This document shows positions 45,765-54,584 of a DNA stretch of 64,000 bases, one piece after another (positions within the stretch are counted from its first letter, which is position 1; each line of letters opens with the position of its first letter). The DNA comes from Akkermansia muciniphila (GTDB lineage: Bacteria; Verrucomicrobiota; Verrucomicrobiia; Verrucomicrobiales; Akkermansiaceae): assembly GCF_018709685.1 (NCBI RefSeq), contig NZ_JABDHQ010000002.1, positions 62,001 through 126,000 of the forward strand, read 5' to 3'. The notes under the pieces are model-generated. The model was not told the origin of the DNA, ran no database searches, and saw nothing but the letters and a program-made list of their open reading frames with translations. The position numbers were made by a program, and so were the translations under genes.

Positions 45765-46292
45765 TTACATTTCAGCCATCATCTTTTCCACGTACTGGAA
45801 GAAGATGCTGCCATCCTCTCCGCTGACGCCGTAGTCCTTTGTATCCTCAATATTCGCATTCTTGATGCGGGTGACGATATAAACCCTGGAAAAAATAATT
45901 CCCCATTGTCCATATTTGCTGGCATCAAACCAGACGTGGTGATTATAGGGGGACTGGAAATAGATGGTCCCCCCGTCGTCCGGATCGGAAATGTCCCCGC
46001 AGTATTTGACCACAATGCGGTCGATGCCTTTGTAGCACCATTCCCGTCCGCATTTCGGATCCTTGGTGAGCCTGGTGGACATGGTGATGGTGGCATCCGT
46101 AATATTGAAGGACAATCTATCCTCATCGTGGTACATGACCCCTTTTTGAGGCAGGGTCACCTCATTCTTGATGGAAACCCCGTCATAAATAAGGCGGCCT
46201 CCTTTCCATTCCGTTTCCGGCGGCGCTATTTCCCCCTTCAGGAAGCAGGTCCCTGAGAGAGAAACCATGATGGCACAGATAATTTTGTTCAT
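45765..46292 (-). CDS. Small secreted protein, partner of the propeller protein
   Basis: A 175-residue protein with signal peptide 'MNKIICAIMVSLSGTCFLKG'. The body is beta-rich ('GGRLIYDGVSIKNEVTLPQKG', 'DRLSFNITDATITMST', 'GTIYFQSPYNHHVWFDA') with two cysteine pairs ('DPKCGREWCYKG', 'VKYCGD'). I recognise no family; the pattern of short strands ending 'FARVYIVTRIKN'-like suggests a jelly-roll or Ig-type sandwich. Its ATG overlaps the stop of the 859-residue propeller protein (ATGA), so the two are made together and may form an extracellular complex. It is the last gene of that operon. Confidence 0.7.
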   Translation of the reverse strand: MNKIICAIMVSLSGTCFLKGEIAPPETEWKGGRLIYDGVSIKNEVTLPQKGVMYHDEDRLSFNITDATITMSTRLTKDPKCGREWCYKGIDRIVVKYCGDISDPDDGGTIYFQSPYNHHVWFDASKYGQWGIIFSRVYIVTRIKNANIEDTKDYGVSGEDGSIFFQYVEKMMAEM

Positions 46293-48868
46293 CGTTGTTT
46301 ATTGGTTTGTTGTTTCAATAATTCCTTTTTAAGGAATTCCTTCATTTCCTGAACGGATTTTTCAGGAGGGGTCTTCGCATCGTCCCGGTACTGCCGCCAG
46401 TCGATGTGCAGCTTGGCCATGAGGCGCAGTTCCCTGAGCGAGAAAGGAACGGTGCCCGGGGCATGCGGCATGAAGTCACGGGACCGGTTGCCGATGTAAT
46501 AAATCTGGCTCTGGTCCCAGGAGCGCTTCATGGTTTCATCAAAGGAGGCCTGCACGCGCTCGTCAGTGACTCTGGCTTCCCACTGGAGGATATCCGCCAG
46601 GCAGCCGTCTTGCGCCCGTTTTTCCCACCCCTGGCGCCACAGGGCCAGAATGTACCGGTTCTGGAGGCTGCACGCCGCCGGCGTCAGGTACTTCCTGGTA
46701 TATTGCAGCTCGTACAGGGGCTTGCATACGGCTTTTTCCTTTTCTCCCAGGGTGGACGCCCCCACCCTCTCCGGGGTGGGAATGATGCCCGCCATCTGGC
46801 CGTCCACGTAATAGGGCAACTCCTCCGGAAGACGGATTTCCCACGGGATTTTTTCATTCACGAACACGCCGTTTAAAATGGTATTGAAGGAGCCGTTCCT
46901 GCAAACATGGAACAGGTAGATGCCTCCTTTCCTGCACATGAACCTCTTGTAAACCCCGGACCCCGCAAACCTGGAAACGCGGGTCCGGGCTTCCACCGGA
47001 AGCGCCTGCCACTGCTCCATGGCGGCGGCAAGGGCGTTCCCGTTTTTGGTTTTCTCCCCTATCTCAAGGTCCCCCTGGTTATTGAACTGGAGCACCAGGG
47101 AGGAGGTGGAGGGATGCCTTCTGGCCTCCACGATGTAATCCCGCCTGGATTCATTCTGAAGATATCCGTTGGGATTGTAGAAATACAGGGCTATTTCATG
47201 AACCCCTTCCGGCACTTCCACAATGACCCAGATGCCGGGACCGTCCACAAAAGAGGGGTACACCTCGCCATGGTCGTCCCACTCCGCCTCCGTCCGTATG
47301 GAGTCCGTAGGATCGAAAAGGACATTCCGGTTGCCCTCCACCTTGATGCTCTCCACCCACCAGCGCAGGGCGTCCCCCTTGTTGCGGTTGAGCCCCATCA
47401 CTCCCTGGATCCAGTAAGAAGATAAAGCCCCCTGGTATCCGGGCATTCCCGGAACGGAAGAAAGAGTGCGGTAAGACACGGTCTTTGCTTCAAACTCGGA
47501 ATTGCCCATAGGGGCATTCGTGGCGCACAACGTGGCGCGCGTGACGCCGTACTTTCCGCACCAGTCCCCCTTGGTGGACCAGTCTTCCCCGCGGAACACG
47601 ATGCTCTTCCCGGCATGCGCATCCGCGCCAAGCTTTTCCAGCCTTTTCAGGACTGCGGCAGGGTCTTCCATCCGCGCCGGGGACGGGAACGCGATCTCAT
47701 CATCCTGCTGCTTCCTGTCCAGCTTACAGGACAGGGCACCTTTTTTCAGGCTGACAAAGCCGCGCCCATACGTTCCGGCCCAGGCGCTTCCATCCCCCAG
47801 GACCAGCAGGGAAGACACATCCACGTTTTCCAGCCCCTTCCTGATTCTCTGCCGCACGGTCATCGTTCCCGCATCCAGCACATCCACTCCCGCCGTCCGG
47901 TAGCCCACGTAAATATCCGTTCCGTTCCGGAGGACGGAAGAAACGAAGTCTTCCGACAGCATTTTGGAATTCCCATCTCCCGGAACAGCGGTTTTCCGCG
48001 CCGAGGAGCCATAAATGCCCATGTTCTTCCGCGCATAATCCTTCCCCCTCATATAACGCCAGGAACTGATGCCATTGCTGTACGCCAGGCCGGAACACGT
48101 TCCCAGCAGCACCTGGTCCTTTTCCGTGCAGGCCAGAATGTTGCAGGCGTTAGAGGGCAGACCGTCCCCATACGGCAGGTACGGCTGGCGCGCAAACTGC
48201 CTGGTATCCCAATACCACGGAGCCTGCACGTTCTTCCACTGCATGTACCCCGATTTGCGCGGCGAGTACGAGATGCCGCCAACGGCATAGGCCAGCCACA
48301 GATTCCCTTTGGAATCAAAAGCCGCGGAAGCCGCCTGGTCCTCCACCAGACCCGTGGACCGGTCCAGCGTCTTCCAGGAATCGTTTCCCGGATCATAGAT
48401 GGAGACGCCGCCGGACGTGGCCACCGCAACTTCACCGGAAACGGGGGAGGCGGCCACCGCATAAACATGTTCCCCGTTCAGGGCGTTGCTGCGGTCATAC
48501 ATCTTCCATTCCCTTCCGTTGAAGACGGCCACGCCGCTGTCGTCCGTCCCCACCCAGATGCGGCCGGCCTTGTCCTCCGCGATGCAGGTGAAATTCTTTC
48601 CTTTGGGAAAGCCGGAATAATAATCCATATTGAGCCAGGATTTTTCATAGGCCCGGTCCCCGACCTGGAGACGGTAAACGCTCTCCTTCTCCCCCACGGC
48701 CCAGACAGCTCCGTCCTGCGCCACCAGGGTACCCCGGATGAAACGGACAGGGCACTCAGGCAGTTGTTCCGGCACCTGGATGGAAACTACTTCCCCTGCA
48801 GACCATGAACCCAGCAATGGGAGGGCCAACATGACCGTTCTTATGAAATGTTTGAATTTAATTAACAT
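46289..48868 (-). CDS. Large secreted beta-propeller protein without signalling output
   Basis: An 859-residue protein from the ATG at 48868. A TTG two codons upstream has AGGA five nt before it and may be used. It has a signal peptide ('TVMLALPLLGSWSAG'), then residues about 20-390 with repeated 'AGRIWVGTDDSGVAVFNG..W' and 'KGNLWLAYAVGGISY'-type blades of the two-component regulator propeller repeat. A second half without recognisable domain includes 'GPGIWVIVEVPEGVHEIALYFYNPNGY', which looks like a ligand-binding beta-sandwich. The C-terminus is helical. Such propellers usually sense polysaccharide in hybrid two-component proteins, but here no TM helix, kinase or HTH follows, so a stand-alone extracellular binding role is more likely. 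Confidence 0.78.
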   Translation of the reverse strand: MLIKFKHFIRTVMLALPLLGSWSAGEVVSIQVPEQLPECPVRFIRGTLVAQDGAVWAVGEKESVYRLQVGDRAYEKSWLNMDYYSGFPKGKNFTCIAEDKAGRIWVGTDDSGVAVFNGREWKMYDRSNALNGEHVYAVAASPVSGEVAVATSGGVSIYDPGNDSWKTLDRSTGLVEDQAASAAFDSKGNLWLAYAVGGISYSPRKSGYMQWKNVQAPWYWDTRQFARQPYLPYGDGLPSNACNILACTEKDQVLLGTCSGLAYSNGISSWRYMRGKDYARKNMGIYGSSARKTAVPGDGNSKMLSEDFVSSVLRNGTDIYVGYRTAGVDVLDAGTMTVRQRIRKGLENVDVSSLLVLGDGSAWAGTYGRGFVSLKKGALSCKLDRKQQDDEIAFPSPARMEDPAAVLKRLEKLGADAHAGKSIVFRGEDWSTKGDWCGKYGVTRATLCATNAPMGNSEFEAKTVSYRTLSSVPGMPGYQGALSSYWIQGVMGLNRNKGDALRWWVESIKVEGNRNVLFDPTDSIRTEAEWDDHGEVYPSFVDGPGIWVIVEVPEGVHEIALYFYNPNGYLQNESRRDYIVEARRHPSTSSLVLQFNNQGDLEIGEKTKNGNALAAAMEQWQALPVEARTRVSRFAGSGVYKRFMCRKGGIYLFHVCRNGSFNTILNGVFVNEKIPWEIRLPEELPYYVDGQMAGIIPTPERVGASTLGEKEKAVCKPLYELQYTRKYLTPAACSLQNRYILALWRQGWEKRAQDGCLADILQWEARVTDERVQASFDETMKRSWDQSQIYYIGNRSRDFMPHAPGTVPFSLRELRLMAKLHIDWRQYRDDAKTPPEKSVQEMKEFLKKELLKQQTNKQR

Positions 48869-48895
48869 AACCAATTATTTCCTGATTATTATGTG

Positions 48896-48924
48896 AGAAT
48901 ATTATCGCATTTTACCGACGTCAA
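48896..48924 (-). promoter_or_regulatory. Promoter of the propeller-protein operon
   Basis: On the minus strand TTGACG (48924-48919), 17-bp spacer, TATTCT (48901-48896). A short AT-rich leader carries AGGA ahead of the start. Confidence 0.55.
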
Positions 48925-49167
48925 CCCATTTTCAATTTATTCGCAATTTTATCCAATGAGAAATAGACACAATCCGCTTAGAGTAAGATACATAAATCAT
49001 TTAATATATGTTAGTTATATAGATTATTTGGGTTTTGGGAAAAACCCCGAATAGTCCCTGTCATACCCGGACAGAAAAAATGAGGGCGCCCAGTTTAAAA
49101 GCGTCGGCCAAACGCTTTTCCCCCAATGCAAATCCTGTTTAAATCTTTCCTCTACTCTCGTAAGCAT

Positions 49168-49182
49168 CGGATTCCGAATCCG
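49168..49182. promoter_or_regulatory. Palindrome CGGATTC-C-GAATCCG (distal operator candidate)
   Basis: Perfect 7-bp inverted repeat with one-base spacer, identical in its arms to the site at 49323-49337, 155 bp away centre to centre (close to a whole number of helical turns). Confidence 0.6.
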
Positions 49183-49315
49183 TTGCAGGGTATCCGGCGC
49201 ATAAAAATAAAGACGTTCAAATAGTTATGATTCAAATTATTTTACCGTTGATCTCCCTTCATCCAAATTTTCCAAATCCAAATTCCGATAACACGTTTTA
49301 ACCCAAACTTTCCTG

Positions 49316-49344
49316 TTGACTTCGGATTCGGAATCCGATAAGAA
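49316..49344 (+). promoter_or_regulatory. Promoter of the PEP-CTERM gene with an operator in its spacer
   Basis: TTGACT (49316-49321), 17-bp spacer, TAAGAA (49339-49344). The spacer is almost exactly the palindrome CGGATTC-G-GAATCCG (49323-49337, extended by one T/A pair). A protein bound there would block RNA polymerase. GATAAG (49337-49342) is an alternative -10. Confidence 0.55.
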
Positions 49345-49413
49345 CCGGGTACCACAGGAGGTCTCCCCCCTTGGATTTGGTTTAAATAATTAACCTGCAA
49401 CAGCATCAATTTC

Positions 49414-51918
49414 ATGCACCCTCATTTGCCTCATCAATTAACAGCATGGCTTGTGGCCGCAGCCTTCTTCGGGACACTCGCTTCCCAGTCCCAGGCTGCC
49501 GGAGAAAGCATCAGCATCAATTTTGGCACCAACGAATCAAACGGCACTATCACGGATTCCTCCACTGCGGGGCTTGACCCGGTCCTTGGATCCAACTGGA
49601 ACCAATTCAGCGGAGCTTCCCAGTCTACGGCCCAGGACCTGAAAAACAACAACGGAGACGCCACCGGAGCAACCGTCACGTGGTCCAGCAAAAACACATG
49701 GACCGGGGGGGGCACCCCCAGCACCGGGGACGCCCAGATGCTGAAGGGCTACCTGGACGACGGCAACGGCATCACCATCAACGTCAGCGGCGTGGATTTC
49801 CTGACCTACGGCGTTTACATTTACTGCAATACGGACACAGCCAACGCAAATTTCTCCGCCAAAACCGTCAACGGCGTTTCCTATACGTGGAACGGCACCT
49901 CCACCGTGCCCGGCTCCGGGGCATGGGGGGCAACGGGAACCTTGGGACAAGCGGTGGAAGGAACCAACACCCTGTACGTGGATGGCCAGACTTCCTCCAA
50001 CCTGAGCATCACTTCTCCAACCAATACCAGCGGGACAGGAACCCGCGGCTGCATTGCAGGCATCCAGATCGTCAATACTTATGACGGCGTTAAGATCACC
50101 GCCACCCTGGATGGAACCGCTTCCTCCGAGTGGACGGCATCCCAGCTGGGAAACGCCGCATGGACGGACGCCGCTGAAGGAGCAGGAACCTATGCTTCCA
50201 TCAACGTCACCAACGGCCCGGCCGCACTGACGATTGCGGATGACCAGACCCGCAGTACGGACGCCATCCTCCTGGACGGGGGCAACCTGTCCATTTCCGG
50301 CGGAAGCCTGAACCTGTCCGGCCCCGGCATTCTCCGCGCGGCGGAAGGAACCACGCTGACCGTGTCTTCCAACATCTCCGGAAACGCCACCCTTGACGGA
50401 GCCGGCTCCGTCATCATGAACGGGACCAACAGCCTGACGGGCCTTTCCGGTTCCGGCAACCTGACCCTGGGGGACAATGCCTCCATCTCCATCACGGGAG
50501 ACGGCACTTCCGTCTATACGGGTTCCCTGACGCTGGGGGAAAACGCCTCCATCACGGCCTCCAATCCCAACTGGACCTTCACAGGCGCCCTGACCATAGC
50601 GGCGGCCAGCTATAATGCCAATGACTCCTGGGCGCACAAAGCCTCCTCCCTCACCCTGACGGGTGCCGGAGACGTGGAATACACCTTTGAAAGCGGAACG
50701 CTGATTCCCATCACCCATGCGGACAGCTCCCTGACGGTCCGCAAGGTGACGGACGGCACCGGCACCATCAATGCCGACCATGCCTCCGACATCGCGCACC
50801 TGATCGTTGACGCTGGTACGGTCAATCTGGCTGCCAGTGACACCACCTATACGTTTGAATCCATCACCATCGGGCAGAACGCCAAGCTGAGCTTGAACGC
50901 GGTAGGCGCCGTTCTGGGCGGTACGCCGGACATGCTGATGAAATCCGGTTCCACGTTTGAAATGCTCAATTGCAAAGCCTACGGCGCAGACACCCCCGTC
51001 AACGCCAACATTACCGTTGACGCCGCAGGAGGCGGGGTAACCATCTCCGGTTCCCTTTACGGCAACGCCGTCAACCTTGGCGGAACCATCACCGGTGAAG
51101 GGGAACTGCTGGTTACCAACGGTTCCACCGGGAGCAACAACTTCACTATTTCCTCCGTTATTTCCGACAAGGACGCTTCCCACCAGATAAGCGTGAAGGT
51201 TAACAAGAACAGCTCCACAGTTGTCTTCTCCGGCAATAACACTTACACGGGAGGCACCTCCATCGTTCAGGGAACGCTCCAGACCAACTCCGCAACCGCC
51301 CTCGGCCAGGGTTCCGTGCTGGTGCAGGGAGGAACGCTCAATGCCAACAGCCAGGCCCTTGCCAACGCCATCACGCTCCAGACGGGAACCGTCCAGAACC
51401 TGGGCAGCGTTTCCGCTCCCAAGGACCTCACCGTCGGCCTGACGGGGAATGCCGCCATCAACAACTCAACGGTAGTTCTGGGGAACGCCCCCGGCGCTTC
51501 CATGATCTCCACGGGCCAGGTGCTGACGCTTTCCGGCTCCACCTCCGCCACGCTGAACAACGCCACGCTGAACATCTCCAGCTTCAACACGGCGCTGATT
51601 AACATGCAGGGAACATCCACCCTCAACGTGACCGGCGGCCTGACGCTTAACCTGAGCAGCGACCTGGTGCTGGACCTCACTTCCCCCCTGACGATTGACC
51701 TGATCACGCTGGGAGAAGGCACTTCCCTGGCCGGCGACATTGACTGGGATGCACTGCTCACGCTCACGCAGAACGGCCAGAACCTGCTCTGGGACGGCGT
51801 CACCTACAATAACGGCAGCCTGACCTTCACCGGCCTGGCCGTACCGGAACCCGGCACGGCCACCCTGAGCCTGCTGGGCCTCACGGCCCTACTGATGCGC
51901 CGGAAACGCCGTTCCTGA
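49414..51918 (+). CDS. PEP-CTERM surface protein with autotransporter-associated beta-strand repeats
   Basis: An 834-residue exported protein: signal peptide ('AWLVAAAFFGTLASQSQA'), an N-terminal 'SINFGTNESNGTITDSSTAGLDPVLGSNWN' domain seen in Verrucomicrobial surface proteins, then a long Gly/Ser/Thr/Asn-rich beta-helix with 'SGNNTYTGGTSIVQGTLQTNSATALGQG', the autotransporter-associated beta-strand repeat. The C-terminus is VPEPG, a hydrophobic helix and RRKRRS, the PEP-CTERM sorting signal cleaved by exosortase. There is no autotransporter barrel. It is probably displayed at the cell surface or released into extracellular polymer. A strong terminator follows, and the control region has two operator-like palindromes. 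Confidence 0.88.
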   Translation: MHPHLPHQLTAWLVAAAFFGTLASQSQAAGESISINFGTNESNGTITDSSTAGLDPVLGSNWNQFSGASQSTAQDLKNNNGDATGATVTWSSKNTWTGGGTPSTGDAQMLKGYLDDGNGITINVSGVDFLTYGVYIYCNTDTANANFSAKTVNGVSYTWNGTSTVPGSGAWGATGTLGQAVEGTNTLYVDGQTSSNLSITSPTNTSGTGTRGCIAGIQIVNTYDGVKITATLDGTASSEWTASQLGNAAWTDAAEGAGTYASINVTNGPAALTIADDQTRSTDAILLDGGNLSISGGSLNLSGPGILRAAEGTTLTVSSNISGNATLDGAGSVIMNGTNSLTGLSGSGNLTLGDNASISITGDGTSVYTGSLTLGENASITASNPNWTFTGALTIAAASYNANDSWAHKASSLTLTGAGDVEYTFESGTLIPITHADSSLTVRKVTDGTGTINADHASDIAHLIVDAGTVNLAASDTTYTFESITIGQNAKLSLNAVGAVLGGTPDMLMKSGSTFEMLNCKAYGADTPVNANITVDAAGGGVTISGSLYGNAVNLGGTITGEGELLVTNGSTGSNNFTISSVISDKDASHQISVKVNKNSSTVVFSGNNTYTGGTSIVQGTLQTNSATALGQGSVLVQGGTLNANSQALANAITLQTGTVQNLGSVSAPKDLTVGLTGNAAINNSTVVLGNAPGASMISTGQVLTLSGSTSATLNNATLNISSFNTALINMQGTSTLNVTGGLTLNLSSDLVLDLTSPLTIDLITLGEGTSLAGDIDWDALLTLTQNGQNLLWDGVTYNNGSLTFTGLAVPEPGTATLSLLGLTALLMRRKRRS

Positions 51919-51942
51919 CCAACTAAGGCAAGAGCCTTTTTC

Positions 51943-51980
51943 AAAATGCATTCCCCTTCACCGGGGAATGCATTTTTTTT
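51943..51980 (+). terminator. Strong terminator of the PEP-CTERM gene
   Basis: A perfect 14-bp stem (51943-51956 with 51963-51976) with a six-base loop ends in eight Ts. From 51981 to 52178 nothing else is seen; composition turns AT-rich. Confidence 0.9.
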
Positions 51981-52178
51981 GAAAAAAGGCCTGTTTCACG
52001 ATTCAATCTATCCTCACAAAGGCAAACCACTGAAAAATGAACCACTTGCATTACATCATAACTAACTGAACCTATGATATCCATAAGATCCGCGCCCCGG
52101 CATTTCCACTGGTAAAGGGAATTCCATTAGGAAACGGAGAAAAACGGACTATTAAATATCTAAGGAATTTAAAATATA

Positions 52179-52208
52179 TTGACATTTTTGAAATATTGTT
52201 CATAGTAT
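52179..52208 (+). promoter_or_regulatory. Promoter of the three-gene exported cluster
   Basis: TTGACA (52179-52184), 18-bp spacer, TAGTAT (52203-52208), only 10 nt before the ATG at 52219, so the transcript would be nearly leaderless. Confidence 0.6.
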
Positions 52209-52218
52209 CATATACCTT

Positions 52219-53043
52219 ATGAAGTTTTGCTCATTTCCAATTTTTTCTATATTTCTTATCACTCTGTTTTCTTTTTCAGTGGATATGGGATTCACGGCAA
52301 CATCCCCTTCGGAAGGTACTGCCGTCACCCCCGTGACATTGCTTGATGATTTGAAAAATGGAACAAAAACACGAACCCAACTTAAAAAGGCCCTACTGGG
52401 ATACATGAAGAAGGAAGCATGTAAAACCGAGGACAATATCACCAGATACACTCCGGAAGCCCGGCGCAACAAGAATATTGTAAACTATGTAGGCTTTGAA
52501 AAAGAATGGGCTGTCATCAACAAACGTTCCCTAGCCGTTCTCAAGGAAACCATTCCAAAACTCCAAAGCAAGGATTCCTCCACTCGCCTGGAAGGCCTTG
52601 ATGATCTCACCAATCTGATGCTGGCTTTTGAAGTCACCTCTACACCGGAGAAAAAACAAAACCGGGCGTTAAGGCTCCTGATTGGCTATTTCTATTTTTT
52701 CCCCAGTCTTTATTTCAAGGAAACCAGCATCAAGCCTTATCTTCCGGAACGCATGCTGCGTATCGGCTCTTTCCATGCCGCCGACTTTTTTGATATGGGA
52801 AAGGATTTCTATCCTCTTGGGATAGAGGCATACAAACATCTTTTAAAAGCCTACGGGACGACTCCGGCAGACCAGAGCCAGTACGTTTACTGGATTTCAT
52901 GGGGATATCTCCAATTGAAACAATATGATGAAGCCGCTACATGGGCAAAAAAAATGCCTCCATGCATCGGAATGACGGATGCACCAGCACGGTTGCAAAA
53001 ATGGGCCAAACAAGGGAAGGCCAAACAGAGAAAAAAGAAATGA
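52219..53043 (+). CDS. Exported helical protein, first gene of an AT-rich cluster
   Basis: A 274-residue protein with signal peptide 'IFSIFLITLFSFSVDMGFTA'. The mature part is Lys-rich and helical, with 'LKNGTKTRTQLKKALLGYMKKEACK' and a TPR-like C-terminal stretch ('YWISWGYLQLKQYDEAATWAKKMPP'). No named domain is seen. It is AT-rich relative to the rest of the window and ends in a basic tail. Its stop overlaps the start of the next gene (ATGA). It could be a partner or immunity protein of the putative hydrolase encoded next, but that is inference. Confidence 0.75.
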   Translation: MKFCSFPIFSIFLITLFSFSVDMGFTATSPSEGTAVTPVTLLDDLKNGTKTRTQLKKALLGYMKKEACKTEDNITRYTPEARRNKNIVNYVGFEKEWAVINKRSLAVLKETIPKLQSKDSSTRLEGLDDLTNLMLAFEVTSTPEKKQNRALRLLIGYFYFFPSLYFKETSIKPYLPERMLRIGSFHAADFFDMGKDFYPLGIEAYKHLLKAYGTTPADQSQYVYWISWGYLQLKQYDEAATWAKKMPPCIGMTDAPARLQKWAKQGKAKQRKKK

Positions 53044-54584
53044 TCCATATTCCTGCCATGATTCCCCTATCCAAAATATTCACCTTAATTCTCACTGCGG
53101 CATTAGCGTCAGCATTTCCGGATGTTCTCGCGAACAACGATGTCAACATTGAGGATATCTTCTCCAAACAGGATCAAAACGGAATTGTCCACGTTATTGA
53201 CCATCCCTCGGATCAAGTTGCAGAACCTCTTATTAAAAGGGCTCTTCAGGGGTATGTTAAAAAACCTAACTCGACCATTGTCACTGATCCTAAAAAACCT
53301 CACAAGGAAAATTACCCTGTATCCTTCACATTCAAGGAAGCTCCTGTACCTCAAGTACGCATACGTCCTTCCTATGATGATGATAAAAATGACGATTTTG
53401 CAGGCCAACCCTGTGGGATCGGTTTTGTGACTCTGGTTTCAGATGATGGGTGCACCATCTCTATTACAGATGATAAGGGACAAAAAAATGAATGGCTCAA
53501 GGAGAGTGGAAAAGGGCATGATATCTCAAAAGGAAGAAGAGATTATCCAAAAGTTCTGATGCCTGGTACGCATTCCTTTGACATCGAATATTCCCAGACC
53601 TACTACAATCCTCGCCCGGGGAAAAAGGATATGGATGGAATTACCTTGTTCGTCACTCCAGTTGTTGTTGATATTTCCGTACGCAAACAGAATGCTCCCA
53701 CGGAAAACTTCCGGGTATTGCTCATCAAAGGAGAATCCATAGAAATGGCCCTGAACAAGGATCTTCTGGGAGAAGAAAGTAAATTCAAAGATCAAATTAC
53801 CTGGGAAATATGCCGATTGAAATGTGATACGGGTGGCTGCAAGTACGAAACTGGATGGAACAAAGTAGGAAATGGAACGACCTGCGTCTATCGTTGCGAT
53901 ACACCAGGAATATATCGATTGCGTGCTAAAATTAACGGTAAAATTTTTACGTATACTCGTAGAGAAGATGCCTATGGCGGAAAAAAATCACCTTTCCTGT
54001 GCAGGGGAGACCCAGATTGCATAGGAGTAGTCCACAGCCAGAATGAGAAAAATCTCATTAACAGTGCCATAGAATATATGATGAAAACACATTATGCCAA
54101 AGCAACTCCTTGGTATGATCCTGAAGAATTGGACTCTATTTTTAAAAATTCCATCCCTCCGATGACTCCCAAGCAAAAACAATTTGCGCAAGAATGCTCC
54201 CTTCTGAGAAGACAAATAAAAATTTATGGGCACCATGATTTTGCCAACGATCTTAAAGAGTCCAGCAAATGTAATTTATTCATCTATTATCAGGCCCATT
54301 CATGCGGTCTGGATATTCCGGCATTCACCTACGGAACATTGACTCCTCCTTTTGGAAAGTCCTGCGCTCCATTAGTTAAAGAATGGATAAACCCTGAAAA
54401 GAAAATAGGCTCATGGAGATGGATGAATCCCGCTAACACTCTGCCAGAACCCGGATGGTTTGAATTCGACAAAGTTCATGCCGCCATTATTGATTATGAC
54501 GGCGCCGGCATTAGTGGTGGCACTACCGACGTCAATAAGTTACTCTATCTTACCTTCCCCTCTTCCTTTAGAAAATATGAATAA
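53040..54584 (+). CDS. Exported protein with a possible NlpC/P60-like C-terminal domain
   Basis: A 514-residue protein from the ATG at 53040 (overlapping the previous stop, ATGA), with signal 'FTLILTAALASAFPDVLA'. Residues about 100-310 are beta-rich with disulfide-prone cysteines (C259/C262/C267, then C282/C286). The last 120 residues resemble NlpC/P60 papain-fold peptidases: C411 in 'SSKCNLFIYYQAHSCGLDIP' sits where the catalytic Cys would be, and H480 in 'DKVHAAIIDYDG' where the His of 'GHVGIV' would be. The match is by eye, and the third residue is unsure. A secreted peptidoglycan or amide hydrolase is the best guess. The upstream 52941 start is in the previous gene and unlikely. Confidence 0.7.
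   Translation: MIHIPAMIPLSKIFTLILTAALASAFPDVLANNDVNIEDIFSKQDQNGIVHVIDHPSDQVAEPLIKRALQGYVKKPNSTIVTDPKKPHKENYPVSFTFKEAPVPQVRIRPSYDDDKNDDFAGQPCGIGFVTLVSDDGCTISITDDKGQKNEWLKESGKGHDISKGRRDYPKVLMPGTHSFDIEYSQTYYNPRPGKKDMDGITLFVTPVVVDISVRKQNAPTENFRVLLIKGESIEMALNKDLLGEESKFKDQITWEICRLKCDTGGCKYETGWNKVGNGTTCVYRCDTPGIYRLRAKINGKIFTYTRREDAYGGKKSPFLCRGDPDCIGVVHSQNEKNLINSAIEYMMKTHYAKATPWYDPEELDSIFKNSIPPMTPKQKQFAQECSLLRRQIKIYGHHDFANDLKESSKCNLFIYYQAHSCGLDIPAFTYGTLTPPFGKSCAPLVKEWINPEKKIGSWRWMNPANTLPEPGWFEFDKVHAAIIDYDGAGISGGTTDVNKLLYLTFPSSFRKYE

Larger units (their letters stand above)
48925..49413. other. AT-rich control region between propeller and PEP-CTERM genes
   Basis: About 490 nt without a credible gene. 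It holds a hairpin AAAAGCGT/ACGCTTTT (49097-49104 with 49112-49119), a GGGTTTT/AAAACCC hairpin near 49030-49048, a CTGTC/GACAG hairpin before a run of As near 49055-49080, two matched palindromes and a promoter (listed separately). The folded elements could be the end of a small RNA, but no transcript boundaries are certain. Confidence 0.4.

Noticed and set aside
49030-49119. Cluster of three hairpins that might be a small RNA
   Set aside because: No clear promoter or T-run terminator defines a transcript, and AT-rich intergenic DNA forms such hairpins readily.
49537-51183. 548-codon minus-strand frame opposite the PEP-CTERM gene
   Set aside because: It looks glycine-rich and repeat-like only because the sense gene is; there is no signal peptide or anchor, and the sense gene has both.
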